This document shows positions 17,874-26,964 of a stretch of 64,000 bases of DNA, in pieces. The position numbers and the translations under genes are program-made. The notes beneath the pieces are model-generated. The model made no database searches and was not told the DNA's origin. It worked only from the letters and a program-made list of their open reading frames with translations. The stretch is from Anabaena azotica FACHB-119 (GTDB lineage Bacteria; Cyanobacteriota; Cyanobacteriia; Cyanobacteriales; Nostocaceae): contig NZ_JACJSG010000008.1 in the NCBI RefSeq assembly GCF_014697625.1, forward strand, positions 1 to 64,000, read 5' to 3'. How positions within the stretch are numbered: the first letter of the stretch is position 1; every line of letters starts with the position of its first letter.

Positions 17874-20108
17874 CCCACATTCCGCACCCTTAAGTGTCAC
17901 ATATCGAAAAGGACTAGTAAGTAGTACATAATAACTATAAGTAATTGAAAGATGAAGAGACTTAATGAGAGGAAGTAGTATTAAGCTAGGCATGGAGTGA
18001 GAAAGCAAAACTTCGTAACGGGACTGAAAGAAAGAGAAAATTCAAGCATTAAAAAAAATAATTGATAACAAAACAAGGAATAATTGATGACAACAGAAGA
18101 AGTGGAGAAAACTGTTGTGACATTAAAACCCCAAGAAATAGAAATTCAGAACATAGACCATCTAGGGATAGTATCAGGAATAATAGATTCAATAGGAGTA
18201 GTAGGAATAATAAATGAATTAATAGGAGTCGAAAAAGGGGAGAAAGTAAGTTCGGGTCAAGTAGTAAAAGCCATGATATTAAACGGGTTAGGATTTGTAT
18301 CGAAACCCTTATATATGTTTCCCCAATATTTTGAAACAATAGCCTGTGAGCATCTGGTAGGAGCAGGAGTAAAGCCAGAATATCTTAACGACGATAAACT
18401 GGGGAGAGTGATGGATAAACTATTTATAAAAGGATTAGATACAATATTTTTTATCATTGCCCTAAAAGCAGCCAAAAAATTTGGAGTATCCCTATCAATA
18501 TCACATCTAGACTCATCATCCATGCACGTGCATGGGCAATATAATTCAAGTTTACCATCAGTAATATTTGAGAATCAAAAGGGAGAAAATAATCAAGAAT
18601 TAGAAGAAATAGCAGTAAAAGCACCACAAGAAATCACCATCACTTACGGTTATTCCCGTGACCACCGTCCTGACTTAAAACAATTCATCATAGAAATGAT
18701 ATGTTTAGGAGATGGAGACATACCAATATTTTTAAAACTAGCATCAGGAAACCAAGCAGATTCATCATGCTTTGCTAAAATAGCAGTAGAATATCAAAAA
18801 CAATTAGAAGTTAATAGTCTTCTCGTTGCTGACTCTGCTTTATATACAGAATCAAACCTAAAAATGATGTCAGAATTACGCTGGTTATGTCGGGTACCAT
18901 TAAGCGTAAAATCAGCAAAATCATTAATCTCAACATTACCAGAATCAGAATTTGTTGATAGTACAATATCAGGATATAAATTAGTATCAAAGACAGAAAA
19001 TTATGCCGGAATAGAACAAAGATGGTTAGTGTTGCAAAGTCAAGAAAGAAGAGAATCCGACTTGCGTAAACTCTCACAGAAAATTACCAAGGCAGAATCA
19101 AAAGCTGTGCAGGATTTGAAAAAGTTGTCACAAGAAAGATTTGCTTGTGAAGCAGATGCTATCAAGGCATTATCAAAATTATCAAAACAGTTCAAATATC
19201 ACCAAATTCACAAAAGTACGCTTACTCAAGTCAAATCTAAGACAAAAGATTCTCCAGAAGAAATATCTTACCAAATATCAGCTACAGTCTGGGAGGATGA
19301 AAGTAAAATTAATACGGAAGTGCTGAGTGCAGGACGTTTTATTATTGCTACGAATGTTTTAGATTCAAAGGAACTGTGCAATGATTCCATGCTCAGTGAA
19401 TATAAAGCCCAGCAGTCATGTGAGCGGGGGTTCGGTTTTCTCAAAGACCCATTATTTTTTGCAGACAGTATTTTCCTCAAAAGTCCTGAGAGAATAGAGT
19501 CTTTGGCAATGATTATGGGCTTATGTTTGTTGGTTTATACCTTGGCTCAACGTCAAATTAGAAATGCTCTTAAAGATTCTAAATCAACAATTCAAAATCA
19601 ATTAGGTAAAGCAACTGACCGCCATACTTTACGCTGGATTTTTCAATGCTTTCAGGGTATTCATTTAGTTAAATATAACAACGAAAAACACGTCTCTAAT
19701 TGGACTCCACATAGGGATTTTATCCTGAATATTTTACCAGATGATTGTTTTCGTTACTATCAATTAGCCACTTAATTCTTCTCTTCGCTCATTTAGTTCA
19801 TATCAGATTTAGGAGCTAATCTGTTTGATTTACTGCTCTATTTTACTATGTCTATAATTTCGTTTTTTACCTCAATTTATTAGTCTGACTTATAATCTCT
19901 ATCTTGAATATCTTCATTTATTTATCTGTTGACTCCTCTGGGTGGTGTTCTTTCTTATTGCTCCTTATTGAGAATGGGTTTTGACCCCATTTTTGGTGTT
20001 TTTCTTTTTCGCCAATTTATTTTTCGCTAATCTGTTATTTTTTAGCCTCAGTTTTCTTTCTTATTTCCGTAATTTCCCTGTGTGACAGTTTAGGGTGCGG
20101 AATGTGGG
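17874..20108 (+). mobile_element. IS1634-like insertion sequence nested in the outer IS
   Basis: The 2235-bp element begins CCCACATTCCGCACCCTTAA (17874) and ends with the inverse TTTAGGGTGCGGAATGTGGG (20108). The terminal repeat extends to TGTCACA on both sides with few mismatches. It is flanked by a perfect 6-bp direct repeat ATTCAA (17868-17873 and 20109-20114), the target duplication. It carries one intact transposase gene (18087-19775) on the plus strand, with about 330 bases of AT-rich DNA after it. With intact ends and an intact gene it may still be active. Confidence 0.88.
18087..19775 (+). CDS. IS1634-family transposase (DUF4277 N-terminus)
   Basis: The product is 562 aa, starting MTTEEVEKTVVTLKPQEIEI at the ATG at 18087, with AAGGAA 7 bases upstream. 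The N-terminal ~110 residues (HLGIVSGIIDSIGVVGIINE ... KAMILNGLGFVSKPLYMFPQ) are the DUF4277 region typical of this family. The DDE nuclease core follows: the first Asp in LSISHLDSSSMHVHG, the second in SLLVADSALYTE, and the Glu in QSCERGFGFLKDPLFFADSI. The gene is intact and full length, and lies inside a complete element. Codon use is AT-rich compared with the flanking housekeeping genes. Confidence 0.92.
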   Translation: MTTEEVEKTVVTLKPQEIEIQNIDHLGIVSGIIDSIGVVGIINELIGVEKGEKVSSGQVVKAMILNGLGFVSKPLYMFPQYFETIACEHLVGAGVKPEYLNDDKLGRVMDKLFIKGLDTIFFIIALKAAKKFGVSLSISHLDSSSMHVHGQYNSSLPSVIFENQKGENNQELEEIAVKAPQEITITYGYSRDHRPDLKQFIIEMICLGDGDIPIFLKLASGNQADSSCFAKIAVEYQKQLEVNSLLVADSALYTESNLKMMSELRWLCRVPLSVKSAKSLISTLPESEFVDSTISGYKLVSKTENYAGIEQRWLVLQSQERRESDLRKLSQKITKAESKAVQDLKKLSQERFACEADAIKALSKLSKQFKYHQIHKSTLTQVKSKTKDSPEEISYQISATVWEDESKINTEVLSAGRFIIATNVLDSKELCNDSMLSEYKAQQSCERGFGFLKDPLFFADSIFLKSPERIESLAMIMGLCLLVYTLAQRQIRNALKDSKSTIQNQLGKATDRHTLRWIFQCFQGIHLVKYNNEKHVSNWTPHRDFILNILPDDCFRYYQLAT

Positions 20109-21115
20109 ATTCAAGGGCTATCTGTGCAGCTTGCCCCCAATCAGGTGGTGATGCAGACTTTATATGGAGATAAGTCCAATGGGTAATAAGGTAAGCAGTC
20201 AGCGAAAGAATAAGCCAACGATACATACCCAGCAGAGTCCCTTGCCCAAAACGGTGTAAGCCAAAACGATGCTTTGCAGTTTTAAACCATCCTTCAATCT
20301 GCCATCGACGCTTACCCCACCACTTAAGAGTAGAAGCTTTAATTGGTCGAGTAGATAAGACAAAGCGTTTTTCTAGTTTGCCGTTATCGCGTTTTAAGTA
20401 ATACCAAGAAACGGTAACAGGAAACTTTAAACCAAACAGATAAACCTGTTGACCCTGCTTATGTAATCGTCTTAAAAGCCTACCATCTGCTAACTTGCGG
20501 CTAATAGATACACCTGTAACAGCATGATATTTTAAGCGACGTACACCTTCCAGGAACTCTATACTACCAAAGGCTGTATCAGCCAAAATGATTGTTTCAA
20601 AGTGTTGAGTTAGAGATTGAGGTAATCGTTTGACCAATTTTAGCCCAAGCTGTGCGGGAGATGGCGTTCCCTTACCCCTCCAAACACGAAAGTTCCAAGG
20701 AATACGGCATCTTCCAATTACTAAATAAACTACGACTAGATGTAAACCACGTTTACCATTGTAAACTCTAATTAAATCACTAAACTCCGGAAATTTGCCT
20801 CGTTTCTCGCGCATTTGTTAAGTCAATGATTACTTGTAAAAATGGCTTTCTCCCTTTACCAGATGATGCTAACACCTGGAAAACTGTTTCTAATGCAGTG
20901 GAACGAACCACACGAATCATCTCCCTAGTTGACCAAGGATTGATATTTAGAAATCGGCTGATTGCACTTGGGGATTTTGTCTGACTGTGTTCGGGTAACG
21001 GGTGTCCTTGTGCCTCTAAAAATAAAGTCAGCATCGCTTCTAAATTATCTTTCTGGTACTGCGTAGGCATCAGTTCTTTCAGGCTATAAACTAGTTCTTG
21101 GGCGTGGGCAAGCAT

Positions 21116-21696
21116 TTTTCTTGCTTTTTATCGAAATACATTTCACGCCCTTTCTCTCATGTTTTGAGTCAACTACAGCAGATTTTGGGTAGATGAGGTA
21201 CAAGCGTAATACCCAATACCATGTAGAGACTTTATATGTAACGTCTCTACAGTATTTCACGAATAGCGAAACTGCTATAAGCAATTCCAACATTTGCTCG
21301 CATAGTGCGATCGCACTCTAGGATGCCACACAATGCGTCATCCCAGCATCAGCCCGTTTTTGCAGCTTTTTTATGTACTATTACTGCTCACAGTAGTTAT
21401 ATACTTAACTCTAGCATACTGAATTAATATTCTTGATATCTTGTGATATTTTGCGCTTTTTATTTCCCTATTGCGGGTTTATTCGGTTAGGTGCAAGATG
21501 TGAGTTAAGAGCCAGCAGGAGCAATTGGATTAATCGGTTATCAGTTATCAGTTATCAGTTATCAGTCCTGACTGCATATGGTGGAGGATAAACAAGCGAC
21601 AAAATACACCTTCCACCCATTGGTGTAGTGTTTCACCAACTTATTTAACTGATAACTGTTCACTGTTAAACCAACTTCTCCTGCTATCTCTGCTTT
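21116..21696. other. IS right arm and intergenic repeats
   Basis: 21116-21504 is the non-coding right arm of the outer IS. It includes a hairpin TGTAGAGAC ... GTCTCTACA (about 21222-21251) that may be a further small repeat inserted in the IS. After the IS end, 21538-21566 holds CAGTTAT heptamer units and 21640-21665 holds AACTGATAACTGTTCACTGT. I see no gene. Confidence 0.45.
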
Positions 21697-23352
21697 TTAC
21701 TGGGGAACTTGAACTAAATAAGATGATGGAAGTGGTTGTGCGCGTCCAGCATTAACTAACGCTTGGTAAACAAAAGCAGCAATCTCTGCTCTGGTTGCTG
21801 GACGATTAGGATTGAGTTGGCTAACGGTAGGATAGTTGATTACTAATTGCCTTGTGGTCGCAGCTGCGACTGGCCCAACTGCATAACCAGGAATTTGACC
21901 AGCGTCAGAATAGATGGAAATTACATTCTGATTGTTGGCAGTTAAGCCAAGTCCATTAGCTAAAGATACCAGCGCCTGAACTCTGGGGATTTCCTGTTGT
22001 GGTTTGAATGTGCCATCAGGATAGCCAGAAACAAATTGACTGCGATAAGCATTTTGAATTGCTGCATAAGCCCAGAAATTCCGGCTAACATCACGGAAAT
22101 CAATGGCGTTGCGTTTTGCTGCTGGTGTTAAGGCTTTGGTAATAATAGTGGCAAATTGGGCGCGGGTGACGGGTTCGTTGGGTTTAAAAGTACCATCAGG
22201 AAAACCTGCAATAATATTTTGCGAAGCCAAGGCTTCAATATAAGCCCTTGCCCAGTAATTTGTGGCTACATCTGTAAAAGCTGTACCTTGACCTGGGGGT
22301 TGATTAACAGTAGCAGCGACAAAATCGACTTGACCGGAAATCTTTTTCTGGTCGATATCGTTGCCAACAGCTAGGATACGTACTGTTTTGGTGGCGTTGT
22401 TCACATCAAAACGAGTATTACTGCGGATTAAATTACCTCCAGGGTTTTCATTAGTACCCAAATCTGGTTCCGCATTAATAGTGGCTACGACTCCATCTCG
22501 CTTATTGTTTTGAATGACGTTCTTACGTAAAACAGGCTTGGCTGTTTCTGAGATGTATAAACCGTCTTGGTTCTGGACAATCTGGTTTTCTGTGACTAAA
22601 GGTGTGGAAGTTCCACCGATCGCAATCCCAAATCCGGTATCTTGGAATAGGTTGTTACGAATTTCCCCTCTAGCTGCTCTAGCTACGGAAACTCCATTAC
22701 CTTTGTTCTGCACAAAGATATTACCTTCAATGATGGGGTTTCCTGTACCAGTGACAAAAACCCCATCCCTGACACTATTAGTAAAGGTATTATTTCTGAT
22801 ATTGGGATTACTTGATTCTACCCATACAGCAGTGCCGCGTTGATTGGGGTTAGTGGCGGTGATGCCGGCTATGGTGGTATCGTTATTAGCCAAAATAGTT
22901 ACATCTTGGCGGGCAAATGTACGACTTGTATAAAAACCACCGCCTGTAATTAAGATACCTTGACCTCTAGCTGATTCATCACCCCGTAGTGTTACTCCTG
23001 GTTTAAGAATCAAAGGAAACTGTTCACCAGTCTCACTGCTGTAATTTCCCGGTGCTAATTGAATAATCGTTCCGGGTTGCGCCTGATTGAGTGCAAAGCT
23101 AATTGTTTTATAAGGTCTTGCTGCGTCCGCACCAGCGCCAGATGTATCTGCACCCGTTGCTGGGTTGACATAAATTACTGGGGCTGTGGTGGGAACTTGT
23201 GCTGTTAGGGAGGGTGTAGCACCTGCTTTGACTGCATTGGGTACTAGCATGAACCCGCTAGAAGCAATTAATAAGGCGGTGATTCCAGTTGGTAAGGATA
23301 AAACTGAAAATAAATGTCTGAATGAAGAAAAGTTAAACCCCTGATGTTTCAT
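21697..23352 (-). CDS. Surface protein with right-handed beta-helix and three SLH domains
   Basis: The product is 551 aa. A signal peptide is followed by a DUF1565-type start (IYVNPATGADTSGAGADAAR, PYKTISFALNQAQPGTIIQL). Right-handed parallel beta-helix coils then run through about residue 310 (NPNIRNNTFTNSVRDGVFVT, NPIIEGNIFVQNKGNGVSVA). Three S-layer homology domains follow from about residue 355: TDVATNYWARAYIEAL with GFPDGTFKPNEPVTRAQFA, then DVSRNFWAYAAIQNAY with GYPDGTFKPQQ, and a degenerate third with ATRAEIAAFVYQALV. It is probably exported and anchored to the cell wall or outer-membrane surface by SLH domains. The helix may bind or cleave polysaccharide, but no catalytic residues can be assigned. 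It is monocistronic. Confidence 0.85.
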   Translation of the reverse strand: MKHQGFNFSSFRHLFSVLSLPTGITALLIASSGFMLVPNAVKAGATPSLTAQVPTTAPVIYVNPATGADTSGAGADAARPYKTISFALNQAQPGTIIQLAPGNYSSETGEQFPLILKPGVTLRGDESARGQGILITGGGFYTSRTFARQDVTILANNDTTIAGITATNPNQRGTAVWVESSNPNIRNNTFTNSVRDGVFVTGTGNPIIEGNIFVQNKGNGVSVARAARGEIRNNLFQDTGFGIAIGGTSTPLVTENQIVQNQDGLYISETAKPVLRKNVIQNNKRDGVVATINAEPDLGTNENPGGNLIRSNTRFDVNNATKTVRILAVGNDIDQKKISGQVDFVAATVNQPPGQGTAFTDVATNYWARAYIEALASQNIIAGFPDGTFKPNEPVTRAQFATIITKALTPAAKRNAIDFRDVSRNFWAYAAIQNAYRSQFVSGYPDGTFKPQQEIPRVQALVSLANGLGLTANNQNVISIYSDAGQIPGYAVGPVAAATTRQLVINYPTVSQLNPNRPATRAEIAAFVYQALVNAGRAQPLPSSYLVQVPQ

Positions 23353-23545
23353 TTTTGGCTGCTGTGATTTGCTGATGATTAATTGGATATATGGGGTGAT
23401 TTAGCAGAAATTTAATTAAAAACCCCTGCCAAACTATACTGGATGACTAGCAAATCCGCAGCTAAGTTTCGCAAGAAATTACATTAATTTTACTTATAGT
23501 AATGTGCGTGTTAGTGGTCAGTGTCTGTGGTTAGTAGTGGACTGA

Positions 23546-23695
23546 CCTGACTTTTCACGGGAAGTCCTGAAACCCTCTTTAAGGCAGGGTGTAGGGGGTA
23601 GGGGGTAGGGTGTAGGGAAAACTTGAAACCCTCACCACACCCTACACCCCACACCCCACACCCTCCGACTTTTCCACATACCGTGAAAAGTCAGG
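23546..23695. mobile_element. MITE-like element, CTGACTTTTCACG family, copy 1
   Basis: The 150-bp element has perfect 15-bp inverted ends, CCTGACTTTTCACGG at 23546 and CCGTGAAAAGTCAGG at 23681. Internally it has G-rich then C-rich halves (GGGTGTAGGGGGTAGGG ... CACCCTACACCCC) that form a long hairpin. Copy 2 lies at 49274-49402 in the opposite orientation, with different internal DNA. It sits in the 500-base region before glsA (23353-23851), which holds nothing else obvious. Confidence 0.75.
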
Positions 23696-23851
23696 GACTG
23701 ACAAGGCTAAAACTTGACAGTACAATTAACCGTCGATAATTGAGATGTTAGATTTTTGCCAATCCAAAAGTTTAGCCTCACCAAGCCCATAAAAAATTTC
23801 CCATTAAGCAATACAGTTGAGTAATTAATCTTTAGGTCTGTATCTGTTGTG

Positions 23852-24748
23852 ATGAGGCTTGACCGAATAGACAGGATAAATTTGTCTGATTGGGTACAAC
23901 TGGCGAAGGCGCGGGCAAATTACGGACAAGTAGCTGACCGTATCCCAGGATTAGCTGTGGCTAATCGTAGTTGGTTTGCAGTTCACATCTGCTGTAAATC
24001 TGGACAATATTACAGTGCAGGGGAGACATCTTCTGTGTTTCCACTGATGAGTGTGATTAAACCATTGAGTCTGCTGTATCTATTAGAGCATCTGGGGGTG
24101 GAACAGGTTTTTCAATGGGTTGGAGTAGAACCATCGGATGCACCGTTTAATTCTTTAGAACAACTAGTGGCTGATAATGGAAGACCGCGTAACCCCATGA
24201 TTAATAGTGGGGCGATAACTCTAGCTGATAAGTTACCAGGAAAAGACGCTAGCGATCGCACTCACTCTCTACGCCAATGGTTAAACCGATTAGCAGGTTG
24301 TCAACTCAAGTTAGATGAGGCAATGTTGGCTTCTGTCAGATTATCTCGTTCGCCTGCCAATATTGCGATCGCTAACTATCTCGTCGAAAAAAAATATTTA
24401 GAAAATATTGATATAGCTATTGACACTTACGAACAAATATGCTGTTTATCTGGTACAGTTGAGGACTTAGCCTTGATAGGAAAGGTATTAGCTTTAGACG
24501 GTGAAATATCATCACAGCATCGGCAAGTTGTCAATGCTGTTATGTTGAGGTGTGGTTTATATCAAGCGTCTGCTGAGTATGCTGTGAAAATTGGTTTACC
24601 CATGAAATCGGGTATTGGTGGGGGGTTACTGGCCATAGTACCAGACCAAGGAGCGATCGCAGCCTACAGTCCAGCCTTAGATAGTATAGGTAATCCTGTG
24701 GGAGCGATCGCTTTTATGGAAGCTTTAGCCCAAAACTTGAAATCTTAG
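23852..24748 (+). CDS. glsA: Glutaminase
   Basis: The product is 298 aa from the ATG at 23852; a GTG sits directly before it. It hydrolyses L-glutamine to glutamate and ammonia through a beta-lactamase-like serine mechanism. Family motifs present: the nucleophile in FPLMSVIKPLSLLYLLEHLG (Ser-x-x-Lys), NPMINSGAI, the CLSGTVEDLALIGKVLA segment, the helical RQVVNAVMLRCGLYQASAEY, and MKSGIGGGLLAIVPDQGAIA before the C-terminus. Length and motif order are as in GlsA/YbgJ-type enzymes. It is cytosolic. It is convergent with the lipoprotein gene, with a hairpin between them. Confidence 0.88.
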   Translation: MRLDRIDRINLSDWVQLAKARANYGQVADRIPGLAVANRSWFAVHICCKSGQYYSAGETSSVFPLMSVIKPLSLLYLLEHLGVEQVFQWVGVEPSDAPFNSLEQLVADNGRPRNPMINSGAITLADKLPGKDASDRTHSLRQWLNRLAGCQLKLDEAMLASVRLSRSPANIAIANYLVEKKYLENIDIAIDTYEQICCLSGTVEDLALIGKVLALDGEISSQHRQVVNAVMLRCGLYQASAEYAVKIGLPMKSGIGGGLLAIVPDQGAIAAYSPALDSIGNPVGAIAFMEALAQNLKS

Positions 24749-24750
24749 CT

Positions 24751-24808
24751 TCTCTGTGTCTCTGTGGTGAAAAATCTTCTTTAAACCACAGAGGCACGGA
24801 GGCACAGA
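24751..24808. terminator. Bidirectional hairpin terminator (CTCTGTGTCTCTGTGG repeat)
   Basis: CTTCTCTGTGTCTCTGTGG pairs with CCACAGAGGCACGGAGGCAC across a TGAAAAATCTTCTTTAAA loop. It lies between the convergent glsA and lipoprotein genes. A closely related hairpin occupies the same kind of position at 39147-39206, and a half copy is at 4480. Confidence 0.6.
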
Positions 24809-24816
24809 GGGTTAGT

Positions 24817-26340
24817 TTACTCTGTGGCAGTAGGTGTTGTAAAACTTGGGCGACGTTTAAAATAATCACCTAAGTTTGTTCTCTTCGGCTGAGTTACAGG
24901 TGTTTCAGTCGCCTGGGGTGTAACTATCTCCTCTGGTTGTGGTGTTTCTTCTGGCTGTGGTTCAGGGGTAACTATTGGCAATGGTGTTTCAGTCCCCTCT
25001 GGTTGTGGTGTTTCAGTCGCCTGGGGTGTGGGTGTTACCTCTGGCTGTGGTTCAGGGATAACGGTCGCCTCTGGTTGTGGTGTAGGACTCTCACTGGGTG
25101 ATGGTTCAGACCGAGGACGGCTGAAATATCTACCAAATCCTGATTTTTCAGCTTTAGGAGTTGGTGTTGCTGGTGTTGGAGTTACTTCCGGTGTCGGGGT
25201 TACTTCCGGTTGTGGTGGTGTAATTTCTGGTGTCGGGGTTACTTCCAGTTGGGGTGGTGTAATTTCTGGTGTCGGGGTTACTTCTGGTTGCGGTGGTGTA
25301 ACTTCCGGTGTCGGGGTTACTTCCGGTTGGGGTTCTGGAGTAGGAGTTTCTGTAGGCGTGGGTTCGGGAACTGGGGATTTTACTACATAACCAGGATCTA
25401 CAATGCCACGTACCTCATCAGCTTTCAATTCCCCTCTGACAATTCTGGAAAGAGTATCTTTACCTTTGGGTTGGTAGTTAAAAAGTCTGACTGTAGTGTT
25501 AAAGGCATTTTTAACTGGGTTGCCTTGATTATCGAGAAATTCCAGCTTTACCCAGTTCTTCCCAGTTTTAAACCCTTTGAGGTAAACTGCTTGCCAGCGA
25601 TCGAAGACAAAGCTTTCACCATTGATAGTGCAGCGAATACGCCAATCACTGAATTGATCATTGGGGTTATCTTTAGCCGCTAAGTGTAATGGGGCGTTGG
25701 TTAAGTAGAAGTCTAGCAAGATTGGTTCTGCCCCGTAACTACCTTGAGGACGGCTGTAGGTTAACAAAGGTAGGCTGGGATCGGGATTATTGTCCTCGCT
25801 TTTGGTGAAAATGTGAAATGTCGTCTGGGCGTAAGCACCCTCATTTTTAAAACTTTCATGCCAAGGGCGGGAAGCAAAGACGCGCAGAGTATGAGTACCA
25901 GGAGACAAATCAGACAGCACTAGGGGCTGACTTAAATCGTATACGGGTATATAAGGTTGATTATCGAGGATTACGTGAAGATGGGGGCCTAGTTCCCATT
26001 GCGGGTGCTTAAAGATTGGTAAGTCCTTAACTTGAAACGTAACGCTGACTGTGTTGTCACTGAGGACTTCATCAGCTTTAGGCGTAACTATAGTAACCTG
26101 TGGTTGATATATCTCTAAACTTGAGCGTAGTTCTTGAATGACTGCTGGTGGCGAAACTTCGGAAAACTGCCCGGAAATCTGCTGAGGTTTGGCTGTAGAG
26201 GTAACGGGTACTTGCTGGCTTACAGCTTTGTCACCACAGCTAACCAACGCCAAGACTAAGACTAATGTAACGAGCCACCTAAAAATCGCAAAACTTCCAG
26301 GGAGGAAGTTTCCCAACGGCTGTTTGTGCCAAAGATTCAT
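24817..26340 (-). CDS. Lipoprotein with Pro/Thr/Glu-rich repeat tail
   Basis: The product is 507 aa. The N-terminus has a hydrophobic segment ending in the lipobox LALVSC near residue 35, so it is probably a lipoprotein. Residues about 60-300 form folded, beta-rich domains: VTIVTPKADEVLSDNTVSVT, HLHVILDNQPYIPVYDLSQP, TFHIFTKSED and WVKLEFLDNQGNPV. From about residue 310 comes a long low-complexity tail of PEVTPTPEVTPPQ-type units interrupted by basic SGFGRYFSRPRSE and ending in a similar NLGDYFKRRPSF. The tail is probably extended and surface or periplasm spanning. Function unknown. The tail repeats explain the long antisense reading frames in this region. Confidence 0.75.
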   Translation of the reverse strand: MNLWHKQPLGNFLPGSFAIFRWLVTLVLVLALVSCGDKAVSQQVPVTSTAKPQQISGQFSEVSPPAVIQELRSSLEIYQPQVTIVTPKADEVLSDNTVSVTFQVKDLPIFKHPQWELGPHLHVILDNQPYIPVYDLSQPLVLSDLSPGTHTLRVFASRPWHESFKNEGAYAQTTFHIFTKSEDNNPDPSLPLLTYSRPQGSYGAEPILLDFYLTNAPLHLAAKDNPNDQFSDWRIRCTINGESFVFDRWQAVYLKGFKTGKNWVKLEFLDNQGNPVKNAFNTTVRLFNYQPKGKDTLSRIVRGELKADEVRGIVDPGYVVKSPVPEPTPTETPTPEPQPEVTPTPEVTPPQPEVTPTPEITPPQLEVTPTPEITPPQPEVTPTPEVTPTPATPTPKAEKSGFGRYFSRPRSEPSPSESPTPQPEATVIPEPQPEVTPTPQATETPQPEGTETPLPIVTPEPQPEETPQPEEIVTPQATETPVTQPKRTNLGDYFKRRPSFTTPTATE

Positions 26341-26964
26341 GCTTTACACCCAGTGATAAACAATTACAGGGCTGACCTGTGACAAGGTTTGGAGAGGGGT
26401 CTTAGGCACAAAGAAGTACAGATGTTTAAAACGCTTACACCCTTACACCCCTATACCCTCCCACAGGTAAGCCCTGAATTATTGTGACTGAAATCAGCGA
26501 TCGCAAACTACGACCTATTAGGTGAAATCTTGATTACATACCACGACTTTTTAGAAAAAAAGCAAAATCAGGATTTTTTTTACAATTTGTAGTAATCACT
26601 GATGATAATATTAAAAGTTATGGGAAAACAAATATACCAAAAGCGAACTCAGCAGATTTGTGCCTTTTCTGGTATAAGAAAACATAAGTTTTACGAATTG
26701 TTATCCTTTGTAAATTAAATCGAGAAAGTATTGACTTTTTGCGAGAAAGTTTGCAGTGCAAAGGCAGAGTTGACAAATATTTCGGCGAATTTGAATTATT
26801 GTTAAAATGTGTCCAACAAAGTACAACTGAAGACTTTATAATTCAACAGAAACAAATTTCCACATAGCTCCTTCATCGCTACTCCAGCCACATCACTGGA
26901 GAAGGCGACTAAAGACACTTTGTGGTTTCATGATTCCTCATTCCTTATCACCAGAGGAGGTCGA
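26341..26964 (+). promoter_or_regulatory. psaA upstream region
   Basis: The 620-base region before psaA probably contains its promoters. One candidate is TTGACA at 26770-26775 with AATTAT about 18 bases later; another TTGACT lies near 26732. I could not confirm a light-responsive operator by eye. 26570-26760 is markedly AT-rich. A minor pair of C-rich tracts (TTACACCCTTACACCCCTAT near 26435) precedes it. Confidence 0.35.

Larger units (their letters stand above)
17758..21115 (-). pseudogene. Transposase of the outer IS, split by insertion and frameshifted
   Basis: The N-terminal part reads from the ATG at 21115 (MLAHAQELVYSLKELMPTQY). Near 20800 the frame must shift by one base from IIDLTNARETRQ to REKRGKFPEFSDL. 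It then continues through the DDE core (IILADTAFGSIEFLEG, KWWGKRRWQIEGWFKTAKHR) to QAAQIALE at about 20110. There the inner IS interrupts it. After the duplicated ATTCAA the same frame resumes at 17867 with SIFPNMVVYLLLLNIERLVH and ends RCKI at TGA 17758. The tail matches the usual C-terminus of this cyanobacterial transposase family as I remember it. Two lesions make it a clear pseudogene, unless the shift near 20800 is programmed; no slippery heptamer was seen there. Confidence 0.85.
17757..21504 (-). mobile_element. Outer insertion sequence (IS4/IS701-like), interrupted by an IS1634-like element
   Basis: Inverted ends CTCATATCTTGCACCT (17757-17772) and AGGTGCAAGATGTGAG (21489-21504), one mismatch, are each flanked by TTAA (17753-17756 and 21505-21508), consistent with a 4-bp target duplication. 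The element carries a DDE transposase gene on the minus strand whose 3' end runs into the left terminal repeat. It is split by another element at 17874-20108, and its gene also has a frameshift near 20800. Without the inner element it would be about 1.5 kb. It cannot now encode its own transposase intact. Confidence 0.82.

Noticed and set aside
20780..20820. Programmed ribosomal frameshift in the outer transposase
   Set aside because: The two frames meet at ACAAATGCGCGAGAAACG with no slippery A6/A7-type heptamer. A simple mutation fits better, although a programmed event is not excluded.
25028..25683. Gly/Val-rich and Cys/Trp-rich frames on the plus strand
   Set aside because: They are antisense shadows of the Pro/Thr/Glu repeat tail of the lipoprotein gene.
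26920..26964. Upstream extension of PsaA
   Set aside because: The extra 15 residues are not part of the conserved protein, and the ribosome site GAGGAGG sits directly before the ATG at 26965.
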